This document shows positions 1-9,494 of a stretch of DNA of 50,669 nucleotides, one piece after another. The notes below the pieces were generated by a model. That model did no database searches. It saw only the letters and a list, made by a program, of their open reading frames with translations, and was not told the origin of the DNA. The first letter of the stretch is position 1; the number at the start of each line of letters is the position of its first letter. The DNA is from Bacteroidales bacterium (lineage in GTDB: Bacteria > Bacteroidota > Bacteroidia > Bacteroidales > Tenuifilaceae): the NCBI GenBank assembly GCA_025361485.1, contig JANYLA010000113.1, forward strand, positions 1-50,669, written 5' to 3'. A program made the translations under genes and the position numbers.

Positions 1-2
1 AA

Positions 3-119
3 ATATTACAAATTCTAAGCATGTCTCTTCTGGATAAAACTCCTGTAAAAGAGTTGATTAACAAACCTATTCTACAAAATTTCAAAGAACCTTTATGTAA
101 TCAGCTGAATATCTTTTAG
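3..119 (+). mobile_element. C-terminal tail of a probable IS4-like transposase, cut by the window edge
   Basis: An open frame enters from the left edge and stops with TAG at 117-119, giving 38 residues that end in NQLNIF. The pattern ILQILSMSLLDKTP followed by a variable stretch and a terminal NQLxIF resembles the C-terminal end of IS4-type DDE transposases common in Bacteroidota. The catalytic residues would lie outside the window. I could not identify a terminal inverted repeat downstream. The call rests on recall of the family's C-terminus, so it is tentative. Confidence 0.4.
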
Positions 120-180
120 TTTTTATGGTATGCTAGTGATTTAAGGTAATAACCCAATACAGCAATACTTAATCGATTCA

Positions 181-290
181 TTCACTATGTGTAACTCTGT
201 GAACCCTCGGTGCTCCTCTGTGTAACCTTAATAATAATTACACAGAGTGGCACAGAGTTAATGTGTGAGATCCACAGAGATTTATAAATT
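181..290. repeat. Intergenic palindromic repeat, word CACAGAG
   Basis: Built from repeats of CTCTGTG on one side and CACAGAG on the other. The core is a perfect 10-bp inverted repeat, CTCTGTGTAA (216-225) and TTACACAGAG (238-247), around a 12-nt A/T loop; the outer arms pair imperfectly. It lies between the transposase tail and the 3' end of the COG0523 gene. No coding potential is evident. Confidence 0.75.
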
Positions 291-314
291 CTCTATAGAC
301 CTAAAAATTATAAT

Positions 315-1406
315 CTATACAACCTCACTAAACCTGAAAGTTGGGTTCGGTCTACCGGGCATCAGACATTTTAGTGCAACAATATCGGCTTTGATATTGC
401 CTTTAGCGTTTTCATCGAGCGTATTGCAAACAATCTTTTCTAACTGTTCAGGGCTCATTTCAACACGGGCATTCAACGTTAATCGGGCGCTATTTCCTGT
501 ACCCGCAGAACCTCTAAAGTTGAGTGTTGAAACAAGTCCAGTGATATTTCCAGTAATGAATTTATTTCCTGATTCTAGCATCATTTTAACATGACCAACG
601 GCTGCGCCCAATTCATCGAACTGCTTGCTTAAGTCTCTCATCAACTTTTCTGAGAAAGCATCCCAATTTACCGATTCGCCAGTAAGTTCAATGGTGCTGT
701 TAAGCCATCCTAAAACGGCTTCGCCTTCGGCGTATCTATCGTAATCAACTTCAACAATGCGTTTGCCAGCATCGGTGCGGTTGAGAACCTCATTTAGCCA
801 TTCCTCTATACCCTTACTAGCTTTTGAGCTGATGGTCATAACCTCGGAGTTTGGAAAAACGATTTTTGTTCGTTCTTTTAATTGAGCGATTTCGCTGTCG
901 GTTAGGGTATCGGTTTTGCTAATAAGGATAATGTCGCTTTCCTCAAGCTGTTTCCAGTAGATGTAAGCTGCGTTAGGGTGCAATCCTGCATTGCCACCGC
1001 TAAGAATATCCGAAAGTTTTTCGGGATCAGCCATAACAGAAAAAGGGCTGACGACCAGTTCGCCTTTCAAATTTTCCTTTAAAGGTTGAAGAATTGTAGC
1101 TGATAAATCGGTGCAGCTGCCAACAGGTTCTGCAATAATGATATCGGCATTTGCCTCACTACGAACCTTTTTCATGGCATCAATCAAACCATTAAAATTG
1201 CAGCAGAAGCAGCTTCCGCTTACCTCGGCAACTTTAACCTCGTGGCGCGAAAGAATGGCTGTATCGACAAGCTCTGATGCTTGGTCGTTTGTAATCAATC
1301 CTACTTTTTTTCCATCGTACATGATGTGCTTGGCTGCCTCCCAAAGCAAGGTTGTTTTTCCGGAGCCAAGAAATCCGCCAACTAATATTATTCGTGTTGT
1401 TTTCAT
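315..1406 (-). CDS. CobW/COG0523-family GTP-binding protein (putative metallochaperone)
   Basis: This is a 363-residue P-loop GTPase of the CobW/YeiR/YjiA (COG0523) group, whose members insert or buffer metals such as zinc or cobalt. Visible motifs are a Walker A (GGFLGSGKTTLL, residues 10-21), the family metal-binding CxCC motif (C66-F-C68-C69), a switch-like IIAEPVGSCTD segment, and the guanine-recognition motif SKTD. Length is normal for the family, but the C-terminal half is divergent and shows no His-rich metal stretch. It is the last gene of a same-strand set with the GlpF-type channel and ArsR-type regulator, 87 nt downstream of the channel gene with a palindromic repeat in the gap. 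Control by the ArsR-type regulator, and a link to metal or metalloid stress, are inferred from position. The metal is unknown. Confidence 0.85.
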   Translation of the reverse strand: MKTTRIILVGGFLGSGKTTLLWEAAKHIMYDGKKVGLITNDQASELVDTAILSRHEVKVAEVSGSCFCCNFNGLIDAMKKVRSEANADIIIAEPVGSCTDLSATILQPLKENLKGELVVSPFSVMADPEKLSDILSGGNAGLHPNAAYIYWKQLEESDIILISKTDTLTDSEIAQLKERTKIVFPNSEVMTISSKASKGIEEWLNEVLNRTDAGKRIVEVDYDRYAEGEAVLGWLNSTIELTGESVNWDAFSEKLMRDLSKQFDELGAAVGHVKMMLESGNKFITGNITGLVSTLNFRGSAGTGNSARLTLNARVEMSPEQLEKIVCNTLDENAKGNIKADIVALKCLMPGRPNPTFRFSEVV

Positions 1407-1420
1407 AGTTTTTGTTTTAT

Positions 1421-1476
1421 GTCATCCTGAGCAAAGCGAAGGATCTATTTAGATGCTTCATTACATTCAGCATGAC
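1421..1476. repeat. Intergenic palindrome of the GTCATCCTGAG...GAAGGATCT type
   Basis: Outer arms GTCATCCTGAG (1421-1431) and TTCAGCATGAC (1466-1476) pair at 9 of 11 positions. Inner arms GAAGGATCT (1438-1446) and AGATGCTTC (1451-1459) pair at 8 of 9 around an ATTT loop. This is a recognisable dispersed intergenic repeat type seen in many bacterial genomes. It separates the channel and COG0523 genes and could form a strong hairpin in their transcript. Confidence 0.85.
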
Positions 1477-1493
1477 AGAATGAATTTAATGTT

Positions 1494-2309
1494 TTATCCG
1501 TTACAATCGCATTTCCCCGATGATCTTTTCATTGCGGGCTCAATTACATAAACAAAGAAAAGGGTTGCTATTGCGCCACCTAATATTGGACCAAGAATAT
1601 ATACAAAGAAAAAGCCACCGCTGGAATCGGGGAAAGTTGCATTGCCCCAACCAAAAATCCAAGCAACCATGCGAGGTGCAAAGTCACGTGCTGGATTTAA
1701 GCCAGCTTGTGTTAAGGGAGCAATTAAACATATAATTGAGGTAACTGTCAACCCTATAAAAAGAGGAGCAAGCGCATCATCAGGGCGACCAACGTTGCAA
1801 CCCTCGGTAAGAGCAAAAATCATTAGGAGCAAAATAAACGTTCCAAAGGCCTCGGCCGCAATTGCCAAAGGCATTGATACTACTGCCGTACTATCCTGAA
1901 CGGAGTAGAATTCGCCAAACATCTTTGCTGTTTGCACCGATTCTGCCGATCCGCGAACAATGCTATGAGCACTCTCGTATGCCGAAATCGATGCTCCGAA
2001 AAGTAGATAAATGGCAAAGCCCGCCAGAATTGCACCAAGGAATTGTCCTAGAATGTAGGTTAACACTTTATTTGCTTTCATCCGCTTGCTAAGTAGCATG
2101 GCTATTGTAACCGCTGGGTTTAGATGAGCGCATGATAGATGACGTGTAAGGTAAATGGCAAGGGTTACACCAATTCCCCAAGCCAAAGCAATTTGCATCA
2201 ACCCTTGGTGAGCATTAAAAAGCACCGAAACGGCCACCGAGCCGCAGCCAAAAAGCACGAGTATAAACGTGCCAAGGGTTTCGCCAATAAACTCTTTTGA
2301 AAATCGCAT
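1494..2309 (-). CDS. MIP-family channel, aquaglyceroporin (GlpF) type
   Basis: A 271-residue inner-membrane channel of the major intrinsic protein family with about six hydrophobic segments. Both pore motifs are present: NPA at 64-66 (in CAHLNPAVT) and NPA at 205-207 followed by R208-D209. Aspartate after the second NPAR is the usual mark of glycerol facilitators rather than water-only aquaporins. Such channels also pass As(OH)3 and Sb(OH)3. The C-terminus carries an unusual CDC pair (C266, C268). The gene sits 40 nt downstream of the ArsR-type repressor gene, so the two are probably co-transcribed. ArsR plus aquaglyceroporin recalls the AqpS arrangement in rhizobial ars operons, so metalloid flux is a reasonable inference; glycerol uptake is the alternative. 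No glycerol kinase or arsenate reductase is nearby. Confidence 0.9.
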   Translation of the reverse strand: MRFSKEFIGETLGTFILVLFGCGSVAVSVLFNAHQGLMQIALAWGIGVTLAIYLTRHLSCAHLNPAVTIAMLLSKRMKANKVLTYILGQFLGAILAGFAIYLLFGASISAYESAHSIVRGSAESVQTAKMFGEFYSVQDSTAVVSMPLAIAAEAFGTFILLLMIFALTEGCNVGRPDDALAPLFIGLTVTSIICLIAPLTQAGLNPARDFAPRMVAWIFGWGNATFPDSSGGFFFVYILGPILGGAIATLFFVYVIEPAMKRSSGKCDCNG

Positions 2310-2349
2310 AGATGTTAATTTTAAATGGTTATTTAATCAGATTTTTAAA

Positions 2350-2721
2350 TTAGATTTCTTGCAATTCTGCTATTTTATATGAATTATATTCACAACAAAA
2401 ACCTTTTGGAAGTTCCATTTCGCTAGAAAATTGTGAAAGTATTGCATTCATCTCTCTGATTCTTTCGGGAACTAAACAGTAAAGAATTTTTCCATCTCTC
2501 TCGTGACCCTCGACCAAACCAGCATTTTTTAGCTCGCACATGTGCTGGTTGAGAGTTGTCCTTGTTAGCGGGAACATCTCCGATAAATCGCCCGAAAGAC
2601 AAATGCGGGTCTTTGCTAGATGAAGCAATATCTGCAAACGCGCTGGGTGAGCCAAAGCCTTAAAAAGTCTTGCCTTCCGCTGTAATTCCTGCTCGAAAAG
2701 GTCTGTCTTTGCTAAAACCAT
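2350..2721 (-). CDS. ArsR/SmtB-family transcriptional repressor
   Basis: A 123-residue winged-helix protein. HPARLQILLHL near residue 25 and the recognition region TRTTLNQHMCELKNAGLV (53-70) are typical of ArsR-family dimers that release DNA on binding metal or metalloid. The classic ELCVCDL metal motif is absent; the equivalent position reads TRICLSGDL. There is instead a vicinal C109-C110 pair near the C-terminus, with C41, C62 and C82 elsewhere, which recalls the C-terminal trivalent-metalloid site of the Acidithiobacillus ferrooxidans ArsR type. It leads the channel-GTPase unit. A perfect palindrome 14-31 nt upstream of its start suggests autoregulation. Family assignment is firm; the inducer is not. 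Confidence 0.88.
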   Translation of the reverse strand: MVLAKTDLFEQELQRKARLFKALAHPARLQILLHLAKTRICLSGDLSEMFPLTRTTLNQHMCELKNAGLVEGHERDGKILYCLVPERIREMNAILSQFSSEMELPKGFCCEYNSYKIAELQEI

Positions 2722-2734
2722 ATCAATTAAATTT

Positions 2735-2752
2735 TGACGTAAATATACGTCA
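2735..2752 (-). promoter_or_regulatory. Probable ArsR operator overlapping the arsR promoter
   Basis: Perfect inverted repeat TGACGTA-AATA-TACGTCA, with 7-bp arms and a 4-nt spacer. On the minus strand it contains TATATTTA (2740-2747), one base from the Bacteroidota -7 consensus TAnnTTTG, so a bound dimer would block the promoter. It ends 14 nt before the arsR start codon. Confidence 0.6.
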
Positions 2753-2866
2753 TGCTTGGTAATAAAAAGCCCATTAAAAAATGAAAAAACAATCTTATTT
2801 TACTTAATGATGCTTTTTAGATTGTAGTGGTTGAGAAAGGTTTAATAAATCATGATTATTAGATTA

Positions 2867-2899
2867 TTGGAAAAACATAAGCATAAAATTTTATCTTTG
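2867..2899 (+). promoter_or_regulatory. Predicted promoter of the ECF sigma operon
   Basis: TATCTTTG at 2892-2899 matches the Bacteroidota -7 element TAnnTTTG. A TTG at 2867-2869 lies 22 nt upstream as a possible -33 element. The predicted start of transcription falls in the hairpin at 2901-2935. Confidence 0.5.
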
Positions 2900-2900
2900 T

Positions 2901-2935
2901 AATACCCTATCTGATAGCCACTCAGATAGGGTATT
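2901..2935. promoter_or_regulatory. Perfect 14-bp inverted repeat at the predicted 5' end of the sigma operon mRNA
   Basis: AATACCCTATCTGA (2901-2914) pairs perfectly with TCAGATAGGGTATT (2922-2935) around a 7-nt loop. It directly follows the -7 element and lies about 70 nt before the sigma factor gene. It could be an operator, an mRNA-stabilising stem or an attenuator. There is no run of T long enough for a typical terminator on the plus strand. Confidence 0.6.
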
Positions 2936-3004
2936 ATTTTGATGATTAAAAAAATCGATACCCTTTTCCAACCATTCACCAACTCGCTGACTCTTTAGTA
3001 CAGA

Positions 3005-3547
3005 ATGATTAGTAATCAGGATAAAATAAAAACGGAAGAGTTAGAGCTAATTGCTGCTTGCATAAGGCATGAGCGTGTAGCCCAGAAAAAGCTTTACGAA
3101 AGCTATTGTAATAGGATGTTTACAGTGGCCTATAGAATTCTGAACAACCGCGATAATGCCAGCGATGCTCTACAGGAGGCGTTCATTGAGGTTTTTGGCA
3201 ACATTCAAAACTTTCGTGCGGAATCGTCGTTGGGTGCATGGATAAAGACAATCGTGGTAAGGAAAGCGTTAAGGCGATTGAAAAATGAAGAGAGATATGA
3301 ATCTATCGATACGGTTGTTAATACAGAGATGTACGATTGGAAGGATGGCCTTACCGCTGAATATCTCGAAAGGGCAATCCAATCGTTACCCGATGGAGCA
3401 AGAGCAGTTTTTACGCTTATCGAAATTGAAGGATATAGCCATAAAGAGGTTGCCAGCATGCTGAATATCTCGGAAGGAACTTCAAAATCGCAGCTTTACT
3501 ACTCAAAACAGCTTCTTCAAAAAAAGTTAAAAGAGCTATACCAATGA
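3005..3547 (+). CDS. ECF-family RNA polymerase sigma factor (sigma-70 group 4)
   Basis: A 180-residue extracytoplasmic-function sigma factor. Region 2 spans about residues 27-95 (LYESYCNRMFTVAYRIL, then DALQEAFIEVFGNIQNF). Region 4 spans about 125-178, with SLPDGARAVFTLIEIEGYSHKEVASMLNIS and the helix-turn-helix EGTSKSQLYYSKQLLQKKL. The order and length match RpoE-like factors; no extra domain is present. Its 3' end overlaps the next gene by 4 nt (ATGA), as is usual for a sigma/anti-sigma pair. The unit continues with two exported proteins, so it probably answers an envelope signal and may transcribe its own operon. That is inferred from layout only. Confidence 0.92.
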   Translation: MISNQDKIKTEELELIAACIRHERVAQKKLYESYCNRMFTVAYRILNNRDNASDALQEAFIEVFGNIQNFRAESSLGAWIKTIVVRKALRRLKNEERYESIDTVVNTEMYDWKDGLTAEYLERAIQSLPDGARAVFTLIEIEGYSHKEVASMLNISEGTSKSQLYYSKQLLQKKLKELYQ

Positions 3548-4158
3548 AAAGGGATGATTTTGAAACGATGTTAAAAAAGAATATTCCAGAATTACCGGAT
3601 TATAAACCCAATGAAAATCTTTGGGAAAGCATCTCTAGCAATTTGGATTTTGAAATAGCGCTTGAAAAGAACAAACCAATTCTTACTAAATATTCACCTG
3701 ATGAGAGTTTGTGGAGTAAAATTGAAATTAGCATTGAAAAAGAGCAAAATTATAGAACTAGGATTATAAGGAATTTAAGAGTTCCTGTAAGTATTGCAGC
3801 ATCGGTTTTACTCGTGGTTACGTTCTATTTCGCTTTCAACAAAAACAATGTAACCCTTATTCATACAGAGGAAGTAGTGTTGGAGTGGCAGGGTAAACCT
3901 GAAACAAATGAAATGATTAATGCAATAAATCCTGAGAAGTTTATCCAAGAAACCTGCCAGAAACACAATTTTATCTGCGAGACAGAAGAGTTTAGGGAGA
4001 AAAGCGAACTTCTAAATGAGCTGAATCAAAATATTGAAAGAATTAATGCTGAAATTAATAGTTATGGAACCTCCGTTCCGCTTGAGAAATCGAAGATAAA
4101 GGTTGAGAATCTGAAAGCACAAGTTGTTAAAGAGTTGATAAAACAGATACTGTCATGA
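3544..4158 (+). CDS. Probable membrane-anchored anti-sigma factor with a duplicated N-terminal motif
   Basis: A 204-residue protein overlapping the sigma factor gene by 4 nt and the next gene by 4 nt. The N-terminal, presumably cytoplasmic, part contains two copies of a roughly 30-residue motif: LPDYKPNENLWESI (about 17-30) and LTKYSPDESLWSKI (about 47-60). One transmembrane helix follows (about 80-97, VSIAASVLLVVTFYFAF), then an outer region that ends in a likely coiled coil (KSELLNELNQNIERINAEI). The zinc anti-sigma motif HxxxCxxC is absent. Gene position and topology support an anti-sigma role; sequence alone does not prove it. The duplicated motif could be the sigma-binding element. Confidence 0.65.
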   Translation: MKRDDFETMLKKNIPELPDYKPNENLWESISSNLDFEIALEKNKPILTKYSPDESLWSKIEISIEKEQNYRTRIIRNLRVPVSIAASVLLVVTFYFAFNKNNVTLIHTEEVVLEWQGKPETNEMINAINPEKFIQETCQKHNFICETEEFREKSELLNELNQNIERINAEINSYGTSVPLEKSKIKVENLKAQVVKELIKQILS

Positions 4159-5063
4159 GTGCAAAATTTAATAGTTGGTCATTAATGAAATATTACATTC
4201 TTATAAGCATTCTTGTGCTTTTCGAAGGAATTGCACTATCGCAGACTAAGATTCAGGTCATTACTAAAACAATTGCCAAAAACATACCCTACACAGCAGG
4301 AAAGACAATAAAAATTGTAGGGGAAAAGGCTGCTATCAATATTCAATCATGGGATAAAGATTATATATCGGCAAATATCTCACTAATAGCAAAGCACCCG
4401 AATAAGAAAACAGCCGAGGATGATCTTAAGTACATCGATTATAAAGTTGCTGAGAGTGCTGACCTTATTGAAATTTCTAATTTCTTTTCCCAAAAATCAG
4501 GCTACAAGGAGATAACAAGCAATCTAACTGCAAGGTTTGAAATAAATTTACCAAGAACTTGTTCATTAAGCATTGTTGATGTTTACGGTTCGGTTTCATT
4601 AAAAAACATCAAGGGTAAAATAAACGTAGATCTCAACTTTGCTCAGCTTAGCATAAATAACATCGAGGGGGATTTAAGCATCAAAACTTATTATGGCGAT
4701 ATTGAAGCCGAAAGTATTAACACTACATTAATACTAAAATCTGAAATGGCGGATATAAGCTTTCGAGATCTGCTTGGAACCTGCCAGTTTGAGACTAATT
4801 ATGGTAATCTTAGCATATCCTCGAATGAGAAATTGACAAGCCTTAGAATTGATGCAATTAGAACCACTGTTCAAATAGAAGTAAGCGATACCAATGCTTT
4901 CAGTTTTAAATTTGAAACACAAAACGGTGATATTACTGTTCCTAAATATTTTAATAAGCAGGTTATTAAGAGTTTATTTAAGGAACAGTTTAACCAAAAC
5001 AATAGTAAACCACTAATTCAAATAAACGGAAAATATAGTCCAATAACACTCAAAAGTAATTAA
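4155..5063 (+). CDS. Exported beta-strand repeat protein, DUF4097-like
   Basis: A 302-residue exported protein. A hydrophobic signal segment follows the internal Met at residue 11 (MKYYILISILVLFEGIALSQ), so translation could start at 4155 (overlapping the upstream stop) or at 4185. The mature part is a series of short beta-strand repeats with G-D/N-I and S-I-x-N patterns (for example VSLKNIKGKINVDLNFAQ and GDIEAESIN). This is typical of DUF4097/DUF2807 adhesin-like beta-helix proteins, often encoded beside anti-sigma factors in Bacteroidota. Molecular function is unknown; an envelope role tied to the sigma factor is inferred from the operon. Confidence 0.6.
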   Translation: MSAKFNSWSLMKYYILISILVLFEGIALSQTKIQVITKTIAKNIPYTAGKTIKIVGEKAAINIQSWDKDYISANISLIAKHPNKKTAEDDLKYIDYKVAESADLIEISNFFSQKSGYKEITSNLTARFEINLPRTCSLSIVDVYGSVSLKNIKGKINVDLNFAQLSINNIEGDLSIKTYYGDIEAESINTTLILKSEMADISFRDLLGTCQFETNYGNLSISSNEKLTSLRIDAIRTTVQIEVSDTNAFSFKFETQNGDITVPKYFNKQVIKSLFKEQFNQNNSKPLIQINGKYSPITLKSN

Positions 5064-5064
5064 C

Positions 5065-5772
5065 ATGAAAAAAGTACTGGTCATTTTGATTTTTGTAATT
5101 GTTTCTCTTAGCAAGACGGATAATGTTTTTTCTCAATCCGATAGTATGAAAGTAGAATATAGGCAAGAGAGTAGTGATAGCTCCGACTATTTCAAGAAGA
5201 TAAAATATAAATACCTTAATATCAAACTTAAAGAAGAGAAGAATTTGATAAAAATTGGTGTTCGACCTTTTAGCCTTGAATTAAAAGAAAATAACATCTC
5301 CGTAAATACCATTATTAGTTTTGAAAAAAAGATTTCGCCTGAATGGTCAATTATCCTTGATGATGTATTCACTTATGGTCGATTTCATTCTAGTAAGGAA
5401 TTTACAAACTCGCTTGATATAGGTACAAGATATTATTATGGAATGAATAGGGCTATTCAGAAAGGGATATCAGGCAATAATTTCAACAGGAACTACTTTG
5501 AATTTAGTGTTAACGGCTTGCCCTCAATTGACAATCAACATCAAGAAAAACCAGATGGGACCAATTACAAGCCAACGAGTAATAGAATCATATTTTTCAA
5601 ATCCGCAGGAATGGCTTGGGGTATTCAACGAAGGTTAAATGACTATACCTACTTTGATACTAAAATATCAGCAGGTTACTTTTATAAGCCTGGAACTTAT
5701 ATTGATAATCGAGGAGTATATGTTGGGGTAAATTTCATAATCGGTTTTGGCTACAACATTAAACACAAATAG
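5065..5772 (+). CDS. Exported hypothetical protein, probably an outer-membrane beta-barrel
   Basis: A 235-residue protein starting one base after the stop of the preceding gene. Residues 1-24 form a signal peptide (MKKVLVILIFVIVSLSKTDNVFSQ). The rest alternates polar and aromatic residues in strand-like stretches (LDIGTRYYYGMNR, TYFDTKISAGYFYKPG), and the last strand VYVGVNFIIGFGYNI resembles an outer-membrane barrel closing strand. I recognise no named family. It ends the sigma/anti-sigma unit and may be its envelope effector or target. Confidence 0.5.
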   Translation: MKKVLVILIFVIVSLSKTDNVFSQSDSMKVEYRQESSDSSDYFKKIKYKYLNIKLKEEKNLIKIGVRPFSLELKENNISVNTIISFEKKISPEWSIILDDVFTYGRFHSSKEFTNSLDIGTRYYYGMNRAIQKGISGNNFNRNYFEFSVNGLPSIDNQHQEKPDGTNYKPTSNRIIFFKSAGMAWGIQRRLNDYTYFDTKISAGYFYKPGTYIDNRGVYVGVNFIIGFGYNIKHK

Positions 5773-5774
5773 CC

Positions 5775-5877
5775 AATGTGTCAACCGAGCGTGCGAGTTC
5801 AGCGTAGCTAATTGCTCAATATGCCAATGAAAGATTGAAATTGTCTCATTGGCATATTGTCGCATTGAATAATTGTC
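5775..5877. repeat. Intergenic palindromic repeat, word CCAATG
   Basis: The core is a perfect 14-bp inverted repeat, CAATATGCCAATGA (5817-5830) and TCATTGGCATATTG (5846-5859). Looser copies of the same word lie outside (GCCAATGTG near 5772, GCATTGAAT near 5862). It fills the gap between two convergent genes and may end transcription in both directions. Confidence 0.8.
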
Positions 5878-7491
<1,614 letters not shown>

Positions 7492-7544
7492 CTAAATATT
7501 TGGTTTGTAAATTATTAAGTTGAGAAAGGCGATTAAAAAGCGTG

Positions 7545-7552
7545 CAAAGGTA
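7545..7552 (-). promoter_or_regulatory. Predicted -7 promoter element of the ABC-F gene
   Basis: TACCTTTG on the minus strand matches TAnnTTTG and lies 53 nt upstream of the start codon. No clear -33 element was found. Confidence 0.45.
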
Positions 7553-7603
7553 TATAAATTATATTTGCTTGAAAGAAAAAGAGAAAAAATTACAGATATG
7601 TTG

Positions 7604-7691
7604 AACCACAAAGGACACAAAGGGATTCACAAAGGTGCTAAAAGGAAAATCCTTTGTAATACTTAGTGTGCACTTCGTGTTCTTAGTGGTT
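7604..7691. repeat. Intergenic palindromic repeat, word CACAAAG
   Basis: Outer arms (7604-7622 and 7673-7691) begin AACCAC and end GTGGTT and pair at 16 of 19 positions. The centre holds a perfect AAAGGA-AAA-TCCTTT stem (7641-7655). The right arm runs into the cyclase gene and supplies two bases of its TAA stop (7690-7692). It can fold as a hairpin at the 3' end of the cyclase transcript. Confidence 0.8.
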
Positions 7692-9489
7692 AAGTTTTTT
7701 CTTCCAAAATTCTTCTCAACGCCTCAACATAAAAAGTTAGCGGGTACAATTTCTCATCGTACCAAAGGGCTGCGAAGTATAATCCTATTGGGCTTGATTT
7801 AAGACCATTGCTATTGTATTCCCTTTCAAGCCATGTAAAACCTTTTAGACAGGCATCTCTATCTTTTTTTGCAAGGGCGCAAATTGCCAATGAGGTTTCC
7901 TCTATGCTACCGATTATCTCTTTGTATCCGCCCCAACTGCCATCATTGTTTTGTTGTTGAATAAGATAATTTTGAGCAGTGGTTAGCATAAGCTGAAATT
8001 CAACTCTAAGCTTGTAATCTATCCATTTGCATTTAAGGCAATCCTGCAAGTAGGTTGCAACCTTTGCTGTTCCGTAAACGGGGTTTTTCTTATCGGCTGT
8101 TTGCTGATTTCCAAACCACAGCGGCATCCACAACCCCAATCGATGCTGATTTTTTTGAAGGTAGATTATTGCCCTTTTAATGCAGTTGATAAATTTTGCT
8201 TTTTGCGTGGTGGTTATTTTATCTCCCAAAACATCTATTGAGCGTGTAAATGCCAAAAGGGTATGTCCTGTTAAATCAGCGCAACTGCTATCGAACGGAA
8301 GTCGTCCCCAACCCTTGCAGAATGTAGGGATTCCTCCATCGCTATTCTGAATATTTGCCAACCAATTACAGCCATCGATAATGGCTTGTTTCTCATCATC
8401 TTTCCCTTGGTACATCTCCAAAAGAGCAAGAATTGCCCCTGATGTATCATCGGCATCAGGCACAGAACCTGAGAAACTAGTCCAACCCCAACCTCCCCGT
8501 TCTGCACCGTTAAAGGGGTGTTTATCCTTATACTGCAATTTCAGAAGATGTTTTTTCATCAACTCAATTGACTCGGGGTTGAACGTGCTGAAAAGATTAT
8601 CGCCTAAAGCCTTTATACTCAAAGTTGTTACCCAAGTGGAAAGGTCGGTATCGATAGGCCAGCTGCCATTCTCCCGCTGCTGTTTGTAGATGAAATCTAT
8701 TCCCTTATCAACAATTGAATTGTCGGCATATCCGCAAGAAATAAGGCACATGCTTACAAATGCGGTTAGAGGAATTGCCTCTAAAAATCCTCCACTTTCG
8801 GGAACTAAACCACTTAGCTTATTGATAGCAGGTTTTATGGATTTGTTTCTAATGGCTTTAGCTAAAAATTTGGAACGTTTCTTCTTAAAAGTATAGATTC
8901 CAACCGCCACAAGGGCAGGGATTGCGTAGCTAACCACCTGCATGTTAATGAAGCGGTAAAACGAAGCGGGTAGGAGCGTAAACTCAAAAGGTAGTTGAGG
9001 AACTCTTAGGATATCTTCTTCACCTAACATCCCGCAAATCATTAGCATCGATAGGATTGGAACCGAAAAAGTGTAATCCTTACCATAATGGCTTAATACC
9101 GATTTTGAAATATCTCCTGATTTTAGGCTGATACCTTGTGATTCGAGGTAATTTTCAATTCCTAGTAAAACAACTGTTCCATGAAACTCTTCGGTATGAC
9201 AAAAGCTAATTGCTGCATAGCTAAGGAATGATGTGCTGACATTGCTCTCGCTTTCGGGAGTATCGCCGTAACCTCCGTCCGCATTAACATTGCTGAATAA
9301 CCAATTAAGTCCTTTATAAACTTTTTCCTCGTGATTTGGTAATCCTTTGAGCTTGATTACAACAATCGATACCGCAACGGCTAAGGCGCTAGAGGAGAGT
9401 TTACCTGTCCAAAAGCCATTGCTATTCTTCTCGGCAATTAGCGTATTGCAGAGGGTTTTATATTGATTTTCGAGTTGAAGTTTGTCCAT
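7690..9489 (-). CDS. Squalene-hopene-cyclase-like class II terpene cyclase (DxDD)
   Basis: 599 residues, near the size of bacterial squalene-hopene cyclases, with the alpha/alpha-toroid fold expected from QW-type repeats (about residues 60-76, 266-286, 314-339, 374-395, 440-460 and 505-521). The proton-donating motif DxDDT is intact as D345-A-D347-D348-T349. The C-terminal SSPIGLYFAALWYDEKLYPL block is also typical of the family. It should protonate and cyclise a polyprene. Linear prenyl diphosphate or another polyprenoid made by the neighbouring synthase is the likely substrate, since no squalene synthase gene is nearby. I place the start at ATG 9489: the frame continues upstream to a TTG, but those codons (LALRNLCELCVK) are translated from the palindromic repeat at 9495-9580. 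It is the last gene of the isoprenoid cluster. The product is unknown. Confidence 0.85.
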   Translation of the reverse strand: MDKLQLENQYKTLCNTLIAEKNSNGFWTGKLSSSALAVAVSIVVIKLKGLPNHEEKVYKGLNWLFSNVNADGGYGDTPESESNVSTSFLSYAAISFCHTEEFHGTVVLLGIENYLESQGISLKSGDISKSVLSHYGKDYTFSVPILSMLMICGMLGEEDILRVPQLPFEFTLLPASFYRFINMQVVSYAIPALVAVGIYTFKKKRSKFLAKAIRNKSIKPAINKLSGLVPESGGFLEAIPLTAFVSMCLISCGYADNSIVDKGIDFIYKQQRENGSWPIDTDLSTWVTTLSIKALGDNLFSTFNPESIELMKKHLLKLQYKDKHPFNGAERGGWGWTSFSGSVPDADDTSGAILALLEMYQGKDDEKQAIIDGCNWLANIQNSDGGIPTFCKGWGRLPFDSSCADLTGHTLLAFTRSIDVLGDKITTTQKAKFINCIKRAIIYLQKNQHRLGLWMPLWFGNQQTADKKNPVYGTAKVATYLQDCLKCKWIDYKLRVEFQLMLTTAQNYLIQQQNNDGSWGGYKEIIGSIEETSLAICALAKKDRDACLKGFTWLEREYNSNGLKSSPIGLYFAALWYDEKLYPLTFYVEALRRILEEKT

Positions 9490-9494
9490 AAATA

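Noticed and set aside
181-290. CRISPR array at the left edge or in the other word repeats
   Set aside because: The words are short, irregularly spaced and inverted; there are no constant-length spacers and no cas genes.
2901-2935. Terminator of the arsR side
   Set aside because: arsR is transcribed away from this stem, and there is no T tract of terminator length on the plus strand.
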